Positions 44,703 to 54,193 of a stretch of DNA of 64,000 bases are shown one piece after another. Every line of letters begins with the position of its first letter. Within the stretch, counting starts at the first letter, position 1. Under the pieces are notes generated by a model. That model worked only from the letters and a program-made list of their open reading frames with translations, was not told the DNA's origin and did no database searches. Source of the stretch: Clostridium collagenovorans DSM 3089. Its GTDB lineage: Bacteria > Bacillota > Clostridia > Clostridiales > Clostridiaceae. The stretch lies in assembly GCF_900130005.1 (NCBI RefSeq), contig NZ_FQXP01000009.1:94391-158390 (forward strand), read 5' to 3'. Position numbers and translations under genes: made by a program.

Positions 44703-47700
44703 TTATGGTGTATTACCAACATTTTGATTTACATCATTAACCTCAGACTGACTTAAAGTTCCTGCTGGATTTGTAGTTTTATCCTCATTGCTACTATTAG
44801 TATTAAGTTTATTAGGATCTACCTTTTCTTCTTCCTTAGTATATGTAAATTTATACCCTGGATTCATTTCGGTTATCTTATCCCTAAAATACTCTTCATA
44901 AATAGCTCTTACAACAGGTCCTGCATCTCCTCCATTACCTCCGTCGAAGATAATTACAACTACTGCAATCTCAGGGTTATCATAAGGTGCAAAACTTCCA
45001 TATAATGCATAAGTAGTTCTTCCCATATCAAGTTCTTCATTGTGGAAAGTAGATGAACTTGTTTTACTTCCACTCGGAATTGGGAATCCTTGAAAGGCTT
45101 TTGATCCTGTACCAGTGGTAGTACTTCCTAGCATACCCTCTTTAACAATATCAATAGTTTCTTTACTTACACCGGTGTTTTCAATTAATTCTGGTTCACT
45201 GTAATCCTTAATTACATTACCGTCAGCATCTGTTATGCTATCCACAATATGAGCCTTATATCTATTACCACCATTTACTACTGTAGCTATATAGTTAGCT
45301 AACTGAAGTGGTGTAAATTGATTTAAACCTTGCCCGATAGAGGCGTTGTAGGTATTTGTACCACTTTTTATTTCTTCCTTAGCATCTCTTACAGAGAACT
45401 GTATAGTTTCTATCATTCCATTAATATCTTTATCACTATAGCCATTAATATTTTCTGACTTAGAGTTAGCTATTATATTTTCAAGCTTAGCTTTAGTCTC
45501 ATTGTTTAACTCTATTTCTTCTGCTTTAGATACCAAATTGTTCTCCACATAACTAACTAAAGATTTATAATCCTCTGGTTTAGAATTCTTAATCTCATTT
45601 TTTAAAGCTTCCTTTGTAGCACCATCTAACTTAACAGTACTTTCTTCATTAAGAACCTGTGAGTTTAAGATATCAATTAGTTGTTTATGACTGTCTTTAT
45701 ATACCTTGTCCTGAGAATTAATTAATTCTTTTAATTTATCCTCTAGGGTTTTCTTAAAGTCTGCTTGGAATTCTCTTCCGTCTACACCTTCTATTATTTC
45801 ATTCTTTATTATATTAGTTAAATCCTTCTTAATCTGTTTAATACTTTCCTCATCAGTATTAGAAGGTACTATATCTATTCCTTTATAAGTATTACTTTTT
45901 ATAGAGTTAGTTCCCTGTTGTAAAAACTCATAAATATTTTGAGTATATAGCACAGCAAAACTTTTTTTACTTGATTCATAGTTATAAACTTGACCAAAGT
46001 ATTCATTTAACTCTATGCCAGTAGAATAGTTAGCATTTTCACTTGGTTCAGCACCTAATCCATACTTCCAAGCGTACTTAGCAAGCATATTAAGACCTTC
46101 TTTAGTCTCAACTCCACCCTTTTCAAACATTCTATCAGCAATTTCATACATGTAATAGTTGTTTGAGTCAGCTAAAGCTTGAATAATATTTTGATTACCA
46201 TGACTTCCACCATTTAAGTTAAACTTCCAGCTGGCACCTTTATATTGTTTATATCTCTTATTATAGTAACCAGAGTCATGAATCATAGTATTTCTATTGA
46301 TTACCCCTTCTTCTAAACCAGCAATAGAAGTTAAAACCTTAAATATAGATCCCGGTGGAACTAAGGTTTGTGTTGCATAGTTAAATAAAGGTTTAGGCGC
46401 AATATCGTACTTATCTGTCCTACCTACAGCTTCACCATTTTCATCCCTAACAACTGGGAATAAGTCATTTAGTATATAGTCTTCTCTTTCTTGAGCACTC
46501 ATACCAACCATACTTTTCTTTCTGTATGTAGATAAAGATGTTAATCCACTCTTTTTAATATATTCTCTTCCAAAGGCTTCCATATCAGGACTGAAATACT
46601 TTTTGTATTCTTCATCACTTAATCTTCCTGGAACCGTGAATAAGTTTGGATCATATCCAGGTCTACTAGACATCGCTAAAATCTCACCTGTTTTAACATC
46701 TATGGTAACTGCTGCACCTCTTGTAGCATTGGCAGTGTTTACATCACTATCATTACCATAAGTAGTTCTACGTTTCTTTCTAAGTTCTGCCATAGTGTCA
46801 TCTAAAGCTTTATCAGATACCTTTTGAAGATCTGCATCAAGTGTTAGTTTAACATTATTTCCTGGGTAAGCAACCTGCTCTCCTAAACTTTTAATCTTTC
46901 TTCCAGATTTATTAGTTTCAATACTTTCTTGTCCCTTAGTTCCCCTTAGGACATCCTCGAAGGCTGCTTCTATTCCATCAGCTCCGATATAATCCGTATT
47001 AGGGTCATAGCCCTTTTCTTCATATTTGCTTTGCTCACCTGGATTTATCTTTCTCATATATCCTAAAATAGATGAAGCCAAATCCCCATTTGGATATTCT
47101 CTTATAGGTTGCTTCATTACAGATATACCAGGTAAATTAGGTTGCATTTGTTCAAATATAAAAGCTGTTTCTTCTTTAATATCATTAGCAATTGTAACAG
47201 GATTAGATCCTGAGAATCTTTGCATATTGATTTTATCTTTTACAATCATATAGTTTCTTATAGTAGCATAATCAACCTTTTCATATAGGTATTCAGACTT
47301 AGCTTCTGGTTTTGTATTTTCCCAGTTCTTAACTTCCTTCTTATACCACTCATCTTTATTTATAGTTGATTTCTCCTCTTCAGATAGTTTATTCCAACTT
47401 TCCTCTATATATTGATCCTTCACTAAATCAAATAAACTATATTGAATAACTAAATGATGAAAAACTTGCTCAGGAGTTATAAACTTAAGAGCTTCTTCAA
47501 CTTCAGCTTTTTGTTCATCATTAAGCTGATCTAAGTTCTTATTAGGAAACTTCTTCTTAGCCACTGCTTCACTTAAACCTCTATCCTTTTTAAACCTTAA
47601 GTCATTCCATTCTATAGCACTTTCATCACTAACATTAAACTCTAATTTAAAAGGATCTACCTTTAAGGCAAAGCCATCTTCTAACTTCTCACCATTTTCT

Positions 47701-48011
47701 GCTAAAAGCTTTAAAACATCATCTATAGTTTTGTAAAATTTTTCTTTACTTTCTTCTGTTTCTGTAAAGGTAATTATATAACTTTGCTTATTAGTAGCTA
47801 AAAGTTTACCTTCTTTATCGTAAATCTCTCCTCTTGGAGAGGCTTTATTAATTATTTTATGGGAATTTTTATCCGCAATTTCTCTATAATATTCCACATC
47901 TTTTATTTGCAATTCTATTAGCTTGCTAAGAATAGCAGTGAAAATCAAAGCCATGCATATTATAAAGGCTATGTATCTGTTAAATTCTTTTCGCTTTTTT
48001 CTACTTTTCAT
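44703..48011 (-). CDS. mrdA: Penicillin-binding protein 2, elongation class B, extended
   Basis: A class B transpeptidase that cross-links peptidoglycan with RodA. Residues 15-35 are the membrane anchor, followed by a PBP dimerisation domain with an inserted helical segment (about 85-250). The transpeptidase motifs are PGSIFK (Ser near 555), ADSNN (near 612) and SGSKTSSSTF (near 980). At 1102 residues it is far longer than typical PBP2 (about 650-950). A helical insert of about 200 residues (about 680-885) lies between SxN and KTG. The third motif reads KTS, not KTG. Directly follows mreD. Confidence 0.94.
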   Translation of the reverse strand: MKSRKKRKEFNRYIAFIICMALIFTAILSKLIELQIKDVEYYREIADKNSHKIINKASPRGEIYDKEGKLLATNKQSYIITFTETEESKEKFYKTIDDVLKLLAENGEKLEDGFALKVDPFKLEFNVSDESAIEWNDLRFKKDRGLSEAVAKKKFPNKNLDQLNDEQKAEVEEALKFITPEQVFHHLVIQYSLFDLVKDQYIEESWNKLSEEEKSTINKDEWYKKEVKNWENTKPEAKSEYLYEKVDYATIRNYMIVKDKINMQRFSGSNPVTIANDIKEETAFIFEQMQPNLPGISVMKQPIREYPNGDLASSILGYMRKINPGEQSKYEEKGYDPNTDYIGADGIEAAFEDVLRGTKGQESIETNKSGRKIKSLGEQVAYPGNNVKLTLDADLQKVSDKALDDTMAELRKKRRTTYGNDSDVNTANATRGAAVTIDVKTGEILAMSSRPGYDPNLFTVPGRLSDEEYKKYFSPDMEAFGREYIKKSGLTSLSTYRKKSMVGMSAQEREDYILNDLFPVVRDENGEAVGRTDKYDIAPKPLFNYATQTLVPPGSIFKVLTSIAGLEEGVINRNTMIHDSGYYNKRYKQYKGASWKFNLNGGSHGNQNIIQALADSNNYYMYEIADRMFEKGGVETKEGLNMLAKYAWKYGLGAEPSENANYSTGIELNEYFGQVYNYESSKKSFAVLYTQNIYEFLQQGTNSIKSNTYKGIDIVPSNTDEESIKQIKKDLTNIIKNEIIEGVDGREFQADFKKTLEDKLKELINSQDKVYKDSHKQLIDILNSQVLNEESTVKLDGATKEALKNEIKNSKPEDYKSLVSYVENNLVSKAEEIELNNETKAKLENIIANSKSENINGYSDKDINGMIETIQFSVRDAKEEIKSGTNTYNASIGQGLNQFTPLQLANYIATVVNGGNRYKAHIVDSITDADGNVIKDYSEPELIENTGVSKETIDIVKEGMLGSTTTGTGSKAFQGFPIPSGSKTSSSTFHNEELDMGRTTYALYGSFAPYDNPEIAVVVIIFDGGNGGDAGPVVRAIYEEYFRDKITEMNPGYKFTYTKEEEKVDPNKLNTNSSNEDKTTNPAGTLSQSEVNDVNQNVGNTP

Positions 48012-48026
48012 TAGATCACCACACTA

Positions 48027-48518
48027 CTAGAATTTCCATTCTCTTTTCATATACTGCTTAATACTTAATTTATAAACTAATCTATACATTAATATGGCAA
48101 CTACCATATTATATATACTTGTGTACAATATTGCAGGAATACTTGTGAATTCTCCTAATATATACAATATACAATATAATGATATTCCTTTTAAAGCACT
48201 AAAAAAGAATGTCGCACCAACTGGAATCAATGCTTTTTCTTTAAATATATTTTCCCCTAACTTAGCTGCTAAAACACATATTATTAAATTAGCAAAAGCA
48301 TTTATTCCAAATCCATTAAAGAAATATACATCTTGTAAAAGTCCTGATACCGAACCTAAAATCGCAGCATCAATAGGACCGTTAATAATTGAGAATATAC
48401 ACACAAATGTAAATAAAAGACTTGGATAATAGTTCTTAATTCCTATCATAGGAATTAAAGTATTATCCAAAACCAATAAAGCACAGACTATTAAAGTTAA
48501 TACTATTGTTTTCTTCAT
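48027..48518 (-). CDS. mreD: Rod shape-determining protein MreD
   Basis: A 163-residue membrane protein with five or six helices covering nearly its whole length. It fits MreD by size, topology (INGPIDAAILGSVSGLLQDVYFFNGFGINAFANL) and position after mreC. It takes part in the elongation complex. Confidence 0.93.
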   Translation of the reverse strand: MKKTIVLTLIVCALLVLDNTLIPMIGIKNYYPSLLFTFVCIFSIINGPIDAAILGSVSGLLQDVYFFNGFGINAFANLIICVLAAKLGENIFKEKALIPVGATFFFSALKGISLYCILYILGEFTSIPAILYTSIYNMVVAILMYRLVYKLSIKQYMKREWKF

Positions 48519-48536
48519 AATAAACCTCTTTAATAA

Positions 48537-49388
48537 TTAATATTTAACTTCTCGTTTTTCTTTTGGTATAACTATAAATATTTCTTCAAGTTTATTTATA
48601 TCTACATAAGGTTTAATTATTCCTGTCTTACTTATGTCTGCTTTATTTTCTGTTACTTCTATTACTTCTCCTATTTTTAATCCCTTTGGATATATTCCAC
48701 CTATACCAGAAGTAAGAATTATATCCCCTTTTTGAATCTCTGATTCTAAGGATGGTATTTCAATTTGTGCTAAAAGTCTATTATTATCATCTCTATAACC
48801 CTTAACTATACCATTGTTTTCAGAAACCCTTTCTACGTATCCTGCAACTGCAATATTTTCATTAGATAGACTTTGAACAATAGCCCAGTTTGAACCAACA
48901 GAAGTAACTTGACCTACAAGACCCTCTCCAGTCATTGCTACCATTCCCTTTTCTATTCCATTATCCGATCCGTGATTAATAATGAAACCATCTAAGAAAC
49001 TATTACCACTTATCCCAATGATGTCCGCACCTATATAAGAGTAGTCATTGGAACTACTTTCAACATAATTTAACATTGATCTTAGTCTATCATTTTCTTT
49101 TTTAAGAATATCATATCCTAAGGCCTTATTCTTTAGTTCTCTATTTTGATCTTTTAACTCATTGTTTTCATTCTTAACCTCTTTAAAATTAGTTATAAAG
49201 CTAAAACTACTTCTTACCTTTGTACCAACTTTATAAAGAACTCTATGTATGGGATTCAACACTGCACCTATGCCATTTTCTGCTAAATTAGTATTAGGAC
49301 TTTTAGTGCTTGTTCCTATAAGCACTAAAAATCCTATTGAAAGTACTACTATTAATATAGCAAGTTTATTCTTTTTTAAGAATTTCAT
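48537..49388 (-). CDS. mreC: Rod shape-determining protein MreC
   Basis: A 283-residue bitopic protein: membrane helix (about 8-26), coiled coil (about 65-105), then the outside beta domain with DGFIINHGSDNGIEKGMVAMTGEGLVGQV and GDIILTSGIGGIYPKGLKIG. It links MreB to PBP2. The ATG lies 3 bp after the mreB stop. Confidence 0.96.
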   Translation of the reverse strand: MKFLKKNKLAILIVVLSIGFLVLIGTSTKSPNTNLAENGIGAVLNPIHRVLYKVGTKVRSSFSFITNFKEVKNENNELKDQNRELKNKALGYDILKKENDRLRSMLNYVESSSNDYSYIGADIIGISGNSFLDGFIINHGSDNGIEKGMVAMTGEGLVGQVTSVGSNWAIVQSLSNENIAVAGYVERVSENNGIVKGYRDDNNRLLAQIEIPSLESEIQKGDIILTSGIGGIYPKGLKIGEVIEVTENKADISKTGIIKPYVDINKLEEIFIVIPKEKREVKY

Positions 49389-49391
49389 TTA

Positions 49392-50411
49392 CTATCTTCT
49401 TTTTTGCATAACGTTGATGCTATCTAAAGCAGTTCCTGCTCCAACAGCAACGCAATCTAAAGATGATTCAGCAATATGTACAGGCATGTGTGTTTCAGCA
49501 TTAATTAGAGCATCAAGCCCCTTTAACTGAGCTCCACCTCCAGTTAAAGTAATACCTTTATCCATAATATCTGATGCTAATTCTGGAGGTGTCTTTTCTA
49601 AAGTTACCTTTATAGCCTCAATAATAGACATAATAGGTTCATTTAAAGCTTCTCTAACTTCATTATCAGTTATAATTGTATTTTTAGGTAATCCTGAGAT
49701 TAAGTCTCTACCTTTAATCTCCATACTCTCATCTTCGCTCTCATCATCTTCTGGTTTATAAACTGTACCTAATTTAATTTTAATATCTTCTGCAGTTCTT
49801 TCACCTATCATAAGATTGTATTTTCTTTTTATGTAATTGATGATTGATTTATCTAATTCATCACCAGCAATTCTTAAAGATTGGCTAGTAACTATTCCGC
49901 CTAAAGATATAATAGCAACCTCTGTAGTACCACCACCAATATCTACAACCATGCTTCCTGTAGGTTCATTTACTGGAAGTCCTGCTCCGATAGCTGCTGC
50001 CATAGGCTCTTCCATTAAGTATACTTCTCTAGCTCCAGCACTTCTAGTTGCTTCTTCTATAGCTCTTTTCTCAACAGCTGTTACTCCTGAAGGATAACAA
50101 ACAACTATTCTTGGGCTAGCAAAAGCACTTTTTGAATTTAATTTTGTTATAAAATGCTTTAACATTTTTTCTGTACTATCAAAATCAGCTATTACTCCAT
50201 CCTTTAGAGGTCTAATAGCTACTATATTTCCTGGTGTTCTACCTATCATTTCCTTAGCTTCATTACCAACTGCTAAAACTTTATTTGTATCAACATTAAT
50301 AGCAACAACTGAAGGTTCTCTTAAAACAATCCCCTTTCCTTTAACATATACTAGGGTGTTAGCTGTTCCTAAATCAATACCCATATCTTTGGAAATCCCA
50401 AATAATCCCAT
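49392..50411 (-). CDS. mreB: Actin-like cell shape protein MreB
   Basis: MreB filaments guide wall synthesis in elongation. The 339-residue sequence starts MGLFGISKDMGIDLGTANTLVYVKGKG (phosphate 1 loop), with VVDIGGGTTEVAIISLGG (phosphate 2) and TLTGGGAQLKGLD (adenosine motif). AAAGGAG precedes the ATG. First of mreBCD. Confidence 0.98.
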   Translation of the reverse strand: MGLFGISKDMGIDLGTANTLVYVKGKGIVLREPSVVAINVDTNKVLAVGNEAKEMIGRTPGNIVAIRPLKDGVIADFDSTEKMLKHFITKLNSKSAFASPRIVVCYPSGVTAVEKRAIEEATRSAGAREVYLMEEPMAAAIGAGLPVNEPTGSMVVDIGGGTTEVAIISLGGIVTSQSLRIAGDELDKSIINYIKRKYNLMIGERTAEDIKIKLGTVYKPEDDESEDESMEIKGRDLISGLPKNTIITDNEVREALNEPIMSIIEAIKVTLEKTPPELASDIMDKGITLTGGGAQLKGLDALINAETHMPVHIAESSLDCVAVGAGTALDSINVMQKRR

Positions 50412-50433
50412 ATAAATATTTCTCCTTTCGTAT

Positions 50434-51120
50434 TTAAACTATTCCTTTTTCTTTGAGACTTATAAAAGTCTCTCCACCTATTATTATATGATCAACAAAC
50501 TCTATACCAAGTAACTTACCACATTCTTTCAATCTACATGTAATATTAATGTCCTCTTTACTAGGAGTCGGATCACCAGAGGGATGGTTATGACAAACTA
50601 TTATAGAGGCTGCACTTTTCTTTACAGCTTCTATAAAGACTTCCCTCGGATGAACTATGGAGCTATTTAAGCTCCCCATTGAAACATCTTTTATACACAA
50701 GACTACATTTTTTGTATTTAAAAGAATAATCTTTAAAACTTCTTTATTTAAAGATTTCATACTTTCCTTAACTAAATCTGCGGCATCCTTTGGTTTCGAT
50801 ATTTTATAATCTACCCCCGATTTATAACTTCTAAATCGTTTAGATATTTCAGCTACAGCCAAAATCTGTGCTGTCTTACTAAGACCAATTCCTTTAATTT
50901 CTTTAAAGTCTTCAGCCGTAGATCCTAATAATCCATTCAAGCCACCTTGAGTCTTAATAACTCTATTACTAAGTTGTATTACATTCTCGTTTTTTATTCC
51001 TGTTCTTAAAATAATAGCTAATAATTCTGCATTAGATAAAGACTCTGCACCATATCTTAAGAGTCTTTCTTGAGGTCTTTCATTTTCAGGTAAATTTTTA
51101 ATGGTAATAATTTCACTCAT
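50434..51120 (-). CDS. radC: RadC family JAB-domain protein
   Basis: A 228-residue protein with N-terminal helix-hairpin-helix (residues 20-90) and a C-terminal JAB/MPN metalloprotease-like domain with IVCHNHPSGDPTPSKEDI (HxH-x7-S-x2-D). Despite the name, a DNA-repair role is not established. It sits between maf and mreB, as in Bacillus. Confidence 0.96.
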   Translation of the reverse strand: MSEIITIKNLPENERPQERLLRYGAESLSNAELLAIILRTGIKNENVIQLSNRVIKTQGGLNGLLGSTAEDFKEIKGIGLSKTAQILAVAEISKRFRSYKSGVDYKISKPKDAADLVKESMKSLNKEVLKIILLNTKNVVLCIKDVSMGSLNSSIVHPREVFIEAVKKSAASIIVCHNHPSGDPTPSKEDINITCRLKECGKLLGIEFVDHIIIGGETFISLKEKGIV

Positions 51121-51139
51121 TATTACTAAACTCCTTTAT

Positions 51140-51712
51140 TTAATTTACCCCCATTTTCTTTAGCATTCCTCTTAGCTTATTTAGTGGAAGACCAACTACA
51201 TTATAGTAACATCCGTGAATTTCCTTAACAAAGACTCCAGCTTTTCCTTGTATTCCATAAGCTCCAGCCTTATCATAAGGTTCATCACTTTCTACATAAC
51301 GCAATATTTCTTCTTTACTTAGTTCTGAAAATTCAACAGAAGTACATGAAAAGTCACTTACAACTTCTTTTGTCATTGTATTTATAATAGTAATTCCTGA
51401 GTAAACCTCATGCTTTCTGCCACTTAAAGATTCCATCATGTTAATTGCTTCCTCTTTATCCTTTGGTTTACCTAAGACTCTATTATCAATTGATACTATG
51501 GTGTCACATCCAATTATGATAGAATCTTTTTCAGCTTTTTTTACTACATCTAAAGCTTTACCCTTAGAAAGATTCATAACATATTCACTACAAGAACCAT
51601 AAAATTTAATTGTGTCTTCATCAAAATCACTTACTATGATTTCAAAATCCGAAACTAATCTTTTTAATAATTCCTGTCTCCTTATAGAAGCTGATGCTAA
51701 TATTATGTTCAA
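51140..51712 (-). CDS. maf: Maf family nucleoside triphosphate pyrophosphatase
   Basis: Maf proteins hydrolyse dTTP, UTP or modified nucleotides as house-cleaning enzymes. The 190-residue product has IILASASIRRQELL at the start, IIGCDTIVSIDNRVLGKPKDKEEA, and YDKAGAYGIQGKA. Upstream of radC, 20 bp apart. Confidence 0.96.
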   Translation of the reverse strand: MNIILASASIRRQELLKRLVSDFEIIVSDFDEDTIKFYGSCSEYVMNLSKGKALDVVKKAEKDSIIIGCDTIVSIDNRVLGKPKDKEEAINMMESLSGRKHEVYSGITIINTMTKEVVSDFSCTSVEFSELSKEEILRYVESDEPYDKAGAYGIQGKAGVFVKEIHGCYYNVVGLPLNKLRGMLKKMGVN

Positions 51713-51722
51713 GTTATCACTC

Positions 51723-51983
51723 CTAAAACTTCCTATAAATTATTATTGCCAAAATTATCCCTAAAATAGACATAATGTTGACATTAAAATTTAAACCTAT
51801 GGTTAAAACCATAAACTTTAAATTCAATAAAATAGGTGTGTCCATGCCTATTTGATAACTAAGCTTTAACACACTTAACGCTTCTATGTGATTTCCTAAT
51901 ATGTCACCCAAAAGTGTTCCTGATATAGCTCCTAACAATACTATGAAAATAAAATAGGGAGTTCCTCCCTCTGTTTTTTTCAC
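51723..51983 (-). CDS. DUF4321 membrane protein
   Basis: An 86-residue protein with membrane segments at about 9-30 and 62-84. The middle has GDILGNHIEALSVLKLSYQIG, resembling the DUF4321 family, which sits before maf in clostridia. Start is GTG 51983 after AAGGTGGG. A possible promoter (TTGTTT, 17 bp, TAAACT) lies about 45 bp upstream. Function unknown. It is the first gene of the maf-radC-mre set. Confidence 0.85.
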   Translation of the reverse strand: MKKTEGGTPYFIFIVLLGAISGTLLGDILGNHIEALSVLKLSYQIGMDTPILLNLKFMVLTIGLNFNVNIMSILGIILAIIIYRKF

Positions 51984-52140
51984 TAATATCCCACCTTATT
52001 GCTACATCTTATATAGTTTATCATTTAATATCTTCATAAACAAGTCTATAAGAATGTAATTAATAATTTTTTTAATAACTTTTACCGTTTTGTTACATAA
52101 AAAACTTTTTGCTCATATTTAAATTTTATTTTATTGAGTT

Positions 52141-52914
52141 TTATTTTATATAACCTAAATCTTTTATAAAATTATATATATATTCGTAATATTCAGCACT
52201 TTTATTTTTAGATACTTTTTCTTCAAGTCCTTTGCTGAATTCAGTTATTTTTTTCAAATTTTCAAAGCTAGGATCAGTTTCTGGAACTTTCTTTAACTCA
52301 TCAATCCACTTTTTCATACTAGCAGTATCAACAGCCTCTACTTTATCCTCTGCTGCCTTATTTAAAATCTTAAGATTAGCATTTATTATTTCAACTATTT
52401 CCTTTTCTGCTACTGTATTTGCACTCATAGTTATAGGTATTCTTGTTGCATCTATATTATGAGACTTTATCTTTTCAACTATAGCTGATGCATTTTCCTC
52501 TGTATAAATTCCTAAGTTAACTCTTATTAACTCACCACTCTTAGTGTAAAACGCCTCCCCTATAGATGATAATTGATTTCCTACCTTTTTAGCATTTTCC
52601 TCATTTTTAAAAACACCACATTGAACAACATAGACCTTTGCTGTTTCACCCTTGACTTCTTTTCCACTTTGTTCACTATTTACCTTTTCAGTAGCATTTT
52701 CTTCATTATTCTTCCCTTGTTCTGTGGTACTACTTCCACTTCCTGTATTAGCACCAGCTATATCCTGTTCATTGCTAAGCACTTTAGTAAAAAAAGCCGC
52801 TAATGAAAGCAACAAAAGTAATAGTACTAAAAATCCCTTTGGGAAACCGCTTTTCTTTCTGGGCCTATTTATAGATCCCCCTCCTCTGGTATAACGAACA
52901 TTATTATTTTTCAT
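52141..52914 (-). CDS. SPOR-domain membrane protein
   Basis: A 257-residue bitopic protein with a basic cytoplasmic tail (RKKSGFPKG), one membrane helix (about 28-48), a Ser/Thr/Glu/Asn linker, and a SPOR domain (about 92-165, VYVVQCGVFKNEENAKKVGNQL) that binds denuded peptidoglycan. A helical C-terminal part follows. The start was set at ATG 52914, 5 bp after GAGGAGGAG. Likely a septal or sporulation cell wall factor. Confidence 0.88.
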   Translation of the reverse strand: MKNNNVRYTRGGGSINRPRKKSGFPKGFLVLLLLLLSLAAFFTKVLSNEQDIAGANTGSGSSTTEQGKNNEENATEKVNSEQSGKEVKGETAKVYVVQCGVFKNEENAKKVGNQLSSIGEAFYTKSGELIRVNLGIYTEENASAIVEKIKSHNIDATRIPITMSANTVAEKEIVEIINANLKILNKAAEDKVEAVDTASMKKWIDELKKVPETDPSFENLKKITEFSKGLEEKVSKNKSAEYYEYIYNFIKDLGYIK

Positions 52915-53114
52915 AGCTCTCCTCCTCACTTCACAAAGTAGCTTGTACACTAAATTCTCATTATTTTAACTTGGTTTCTATAATTTCCATCCTTCGTTTC
53001 TATATATTTTGCATAAACTTATTACTAAGCTTCAAAACTTGTTTTAATATATGTAATTAATTACCATTATAATATCTTTACCTTTTATTGTAAACACACT
53101 TATATAAATCTTTC

Positions 53115-53164
53115 CCCCTAAAAGAAAAGAAGTTCTTAAAGCATATTGCAGCTTCAAAGAACTC
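53115..53164 (-). terminator. Terminator downstream of the Met-rich gene
   Basis: GAGTTCTTTGAAGC and GCTTTAAGAACTTC (minus strand) pair well, followed by TTTTCTTTT. It lies 250 bp past the stop of the gene at 53420, beyond the tandem repeats. Confidence 0.7.
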
Positions 53165-53212
53165 CTTTATAACTATAAATTTAAAATTAATTCTAAGTTA
53201 CTTAATTTACCA

Positions 53213-53375
53213 TTATTAATCAACAAATTAATAAGGAGCTTTAAAATCAATACAGTGATTTTATAATTCAACTCCTATTATTAATCAACTATTAACCAAC
53301 AAATTAATAAAAAACTTTAAAATCAACAAATTAATTTTATAATTTAACCTCCATTCTTAATTAACTATTAATCAA
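53213..53375. repeat. Imperfect tandem repeat, ~64-75-bp unit x 2.3
   Basis: Units starting near 53213 and 53278, and a partial one near 53353, share ATTATTAATCAAC, CAACAAATTAATAA, CTTTAAAATCAA and TTTTATAATT words. There is no open frame. It lies between the Met-rich gene and its terminator, so it is probably transcribed as 3' UTR. Confidence 0.65.
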
Positions 53376-53419
53376 GAAGTCAATGAAATAGATTGTAAGT
53401 TTACTTTCTTATTCATAAA

Positions 53420-54007
53420 TTATTCTCTACACTTGCACTCTTCCATAGCAACTTTAACAATTTTCATAATTTCATTCCTTACAATACCTGCTGGCATTCC
53501 ATATCTAAGCATTGTTCTTATAATATCTGGATGATTACATTCTATTCTTTTAACTATATGCCTAAGCTCACATTTATGCTTTTCCTCATGATGATCTCTA
53601 ATATCTTCCTCTACAATCTCGTAATCTTCTTCAATTACTCCCTCACCAAATAAATCCTCAAAATCTCTTTCTTCAATTTTATTCATATTAAAATTCATAA
53701 AAGGATTCATTGGGAATTGTGATCCACTGTTCATCATACTCATCATTAAGCATGAATTCATATACATCATATTTAGTAAGTATGGATTTACATACATGCC
53801 CTCTTTAAAGAAATCATTATCCATTGCACACATATTATACATATCCTTTTGTTTTTTCTTTTCCTTCTTCATCTCCAAATCTTTTTTGCACTGATCATCA
53901 AGCTTTTTGTCTCCTTTGTTCTTATCCATCATCTTGCTTAATGGAACCATCATAAATTCTTCCTTACCTAGTTCTATTACGTCATATTTATCATTATGTT
54001 TTCCCAT
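53420..54007 (-). CDS. Methionine-rich protein of unknown function
   Basis: I do not recognise this 195-residue protein. No signal peptide or membrane helix is visible. About 24 of 195 residues are Met, most between 55 and 110 (NMMYMNSCLMMSMMNSG, PMNPFMNFNMNK). The N-terminal third is Lys-rich; an acidic middle (EERDFEDLFGEGVIEEDYEIVEED) is followed by a more regular helical C-terminus with Cys, His and a final CKCRE. The composition recalls spore coat or metal-binding proteins, but no family can be named. GGAGGTTGGC precedes the ATG. Confidence 0.7.
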   Translation of the reverse strand: MGKHNDKYDVIELGKEEFMMVPLSKMMDKNKGDKKLDDQCKKDLEMKKEKKKQKDMYNMCAMDNDFFKEGMYVNPYLLNMMYMNSCLMMSMMNSGSQFPMNPFMNFNMNKIEERDFEDLFGEGVIEEDYEIVEEDIRDHHEEKHKCELRHIVKRIECNHPDIIRTMLRYGMPAGIVRNEIMKIVKVAMEECKCRE

Positions 54008-54136
54008 TAGCCAACCTCCTATAATATTTACATTATTAATCTATGATTCATATTCCCTTTTAAACACAAATTTTATTAAATTTTATATTTATATGTGTAA
54101 AATTCTTATTATAAAACCATTTTCAAAGATAAAATA

Positions 54137-54185
54137 AAAGCTGTAGCATCAAAAGATATCTTATATCCTTTAATGTTACAGCTTT
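54137..54185 (-). terminator. Terminator of the BcsB-like gene
   Basis: AAAGCTGTA...TACAGCTTT with an inner AAAGGATAT/ATATCTTTT pair; on the minus strand TTATTTTATC follows. It is 10 bp past the stop. Confidence 0.85.
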
Positions 54186-54193
54186 CTATATAA

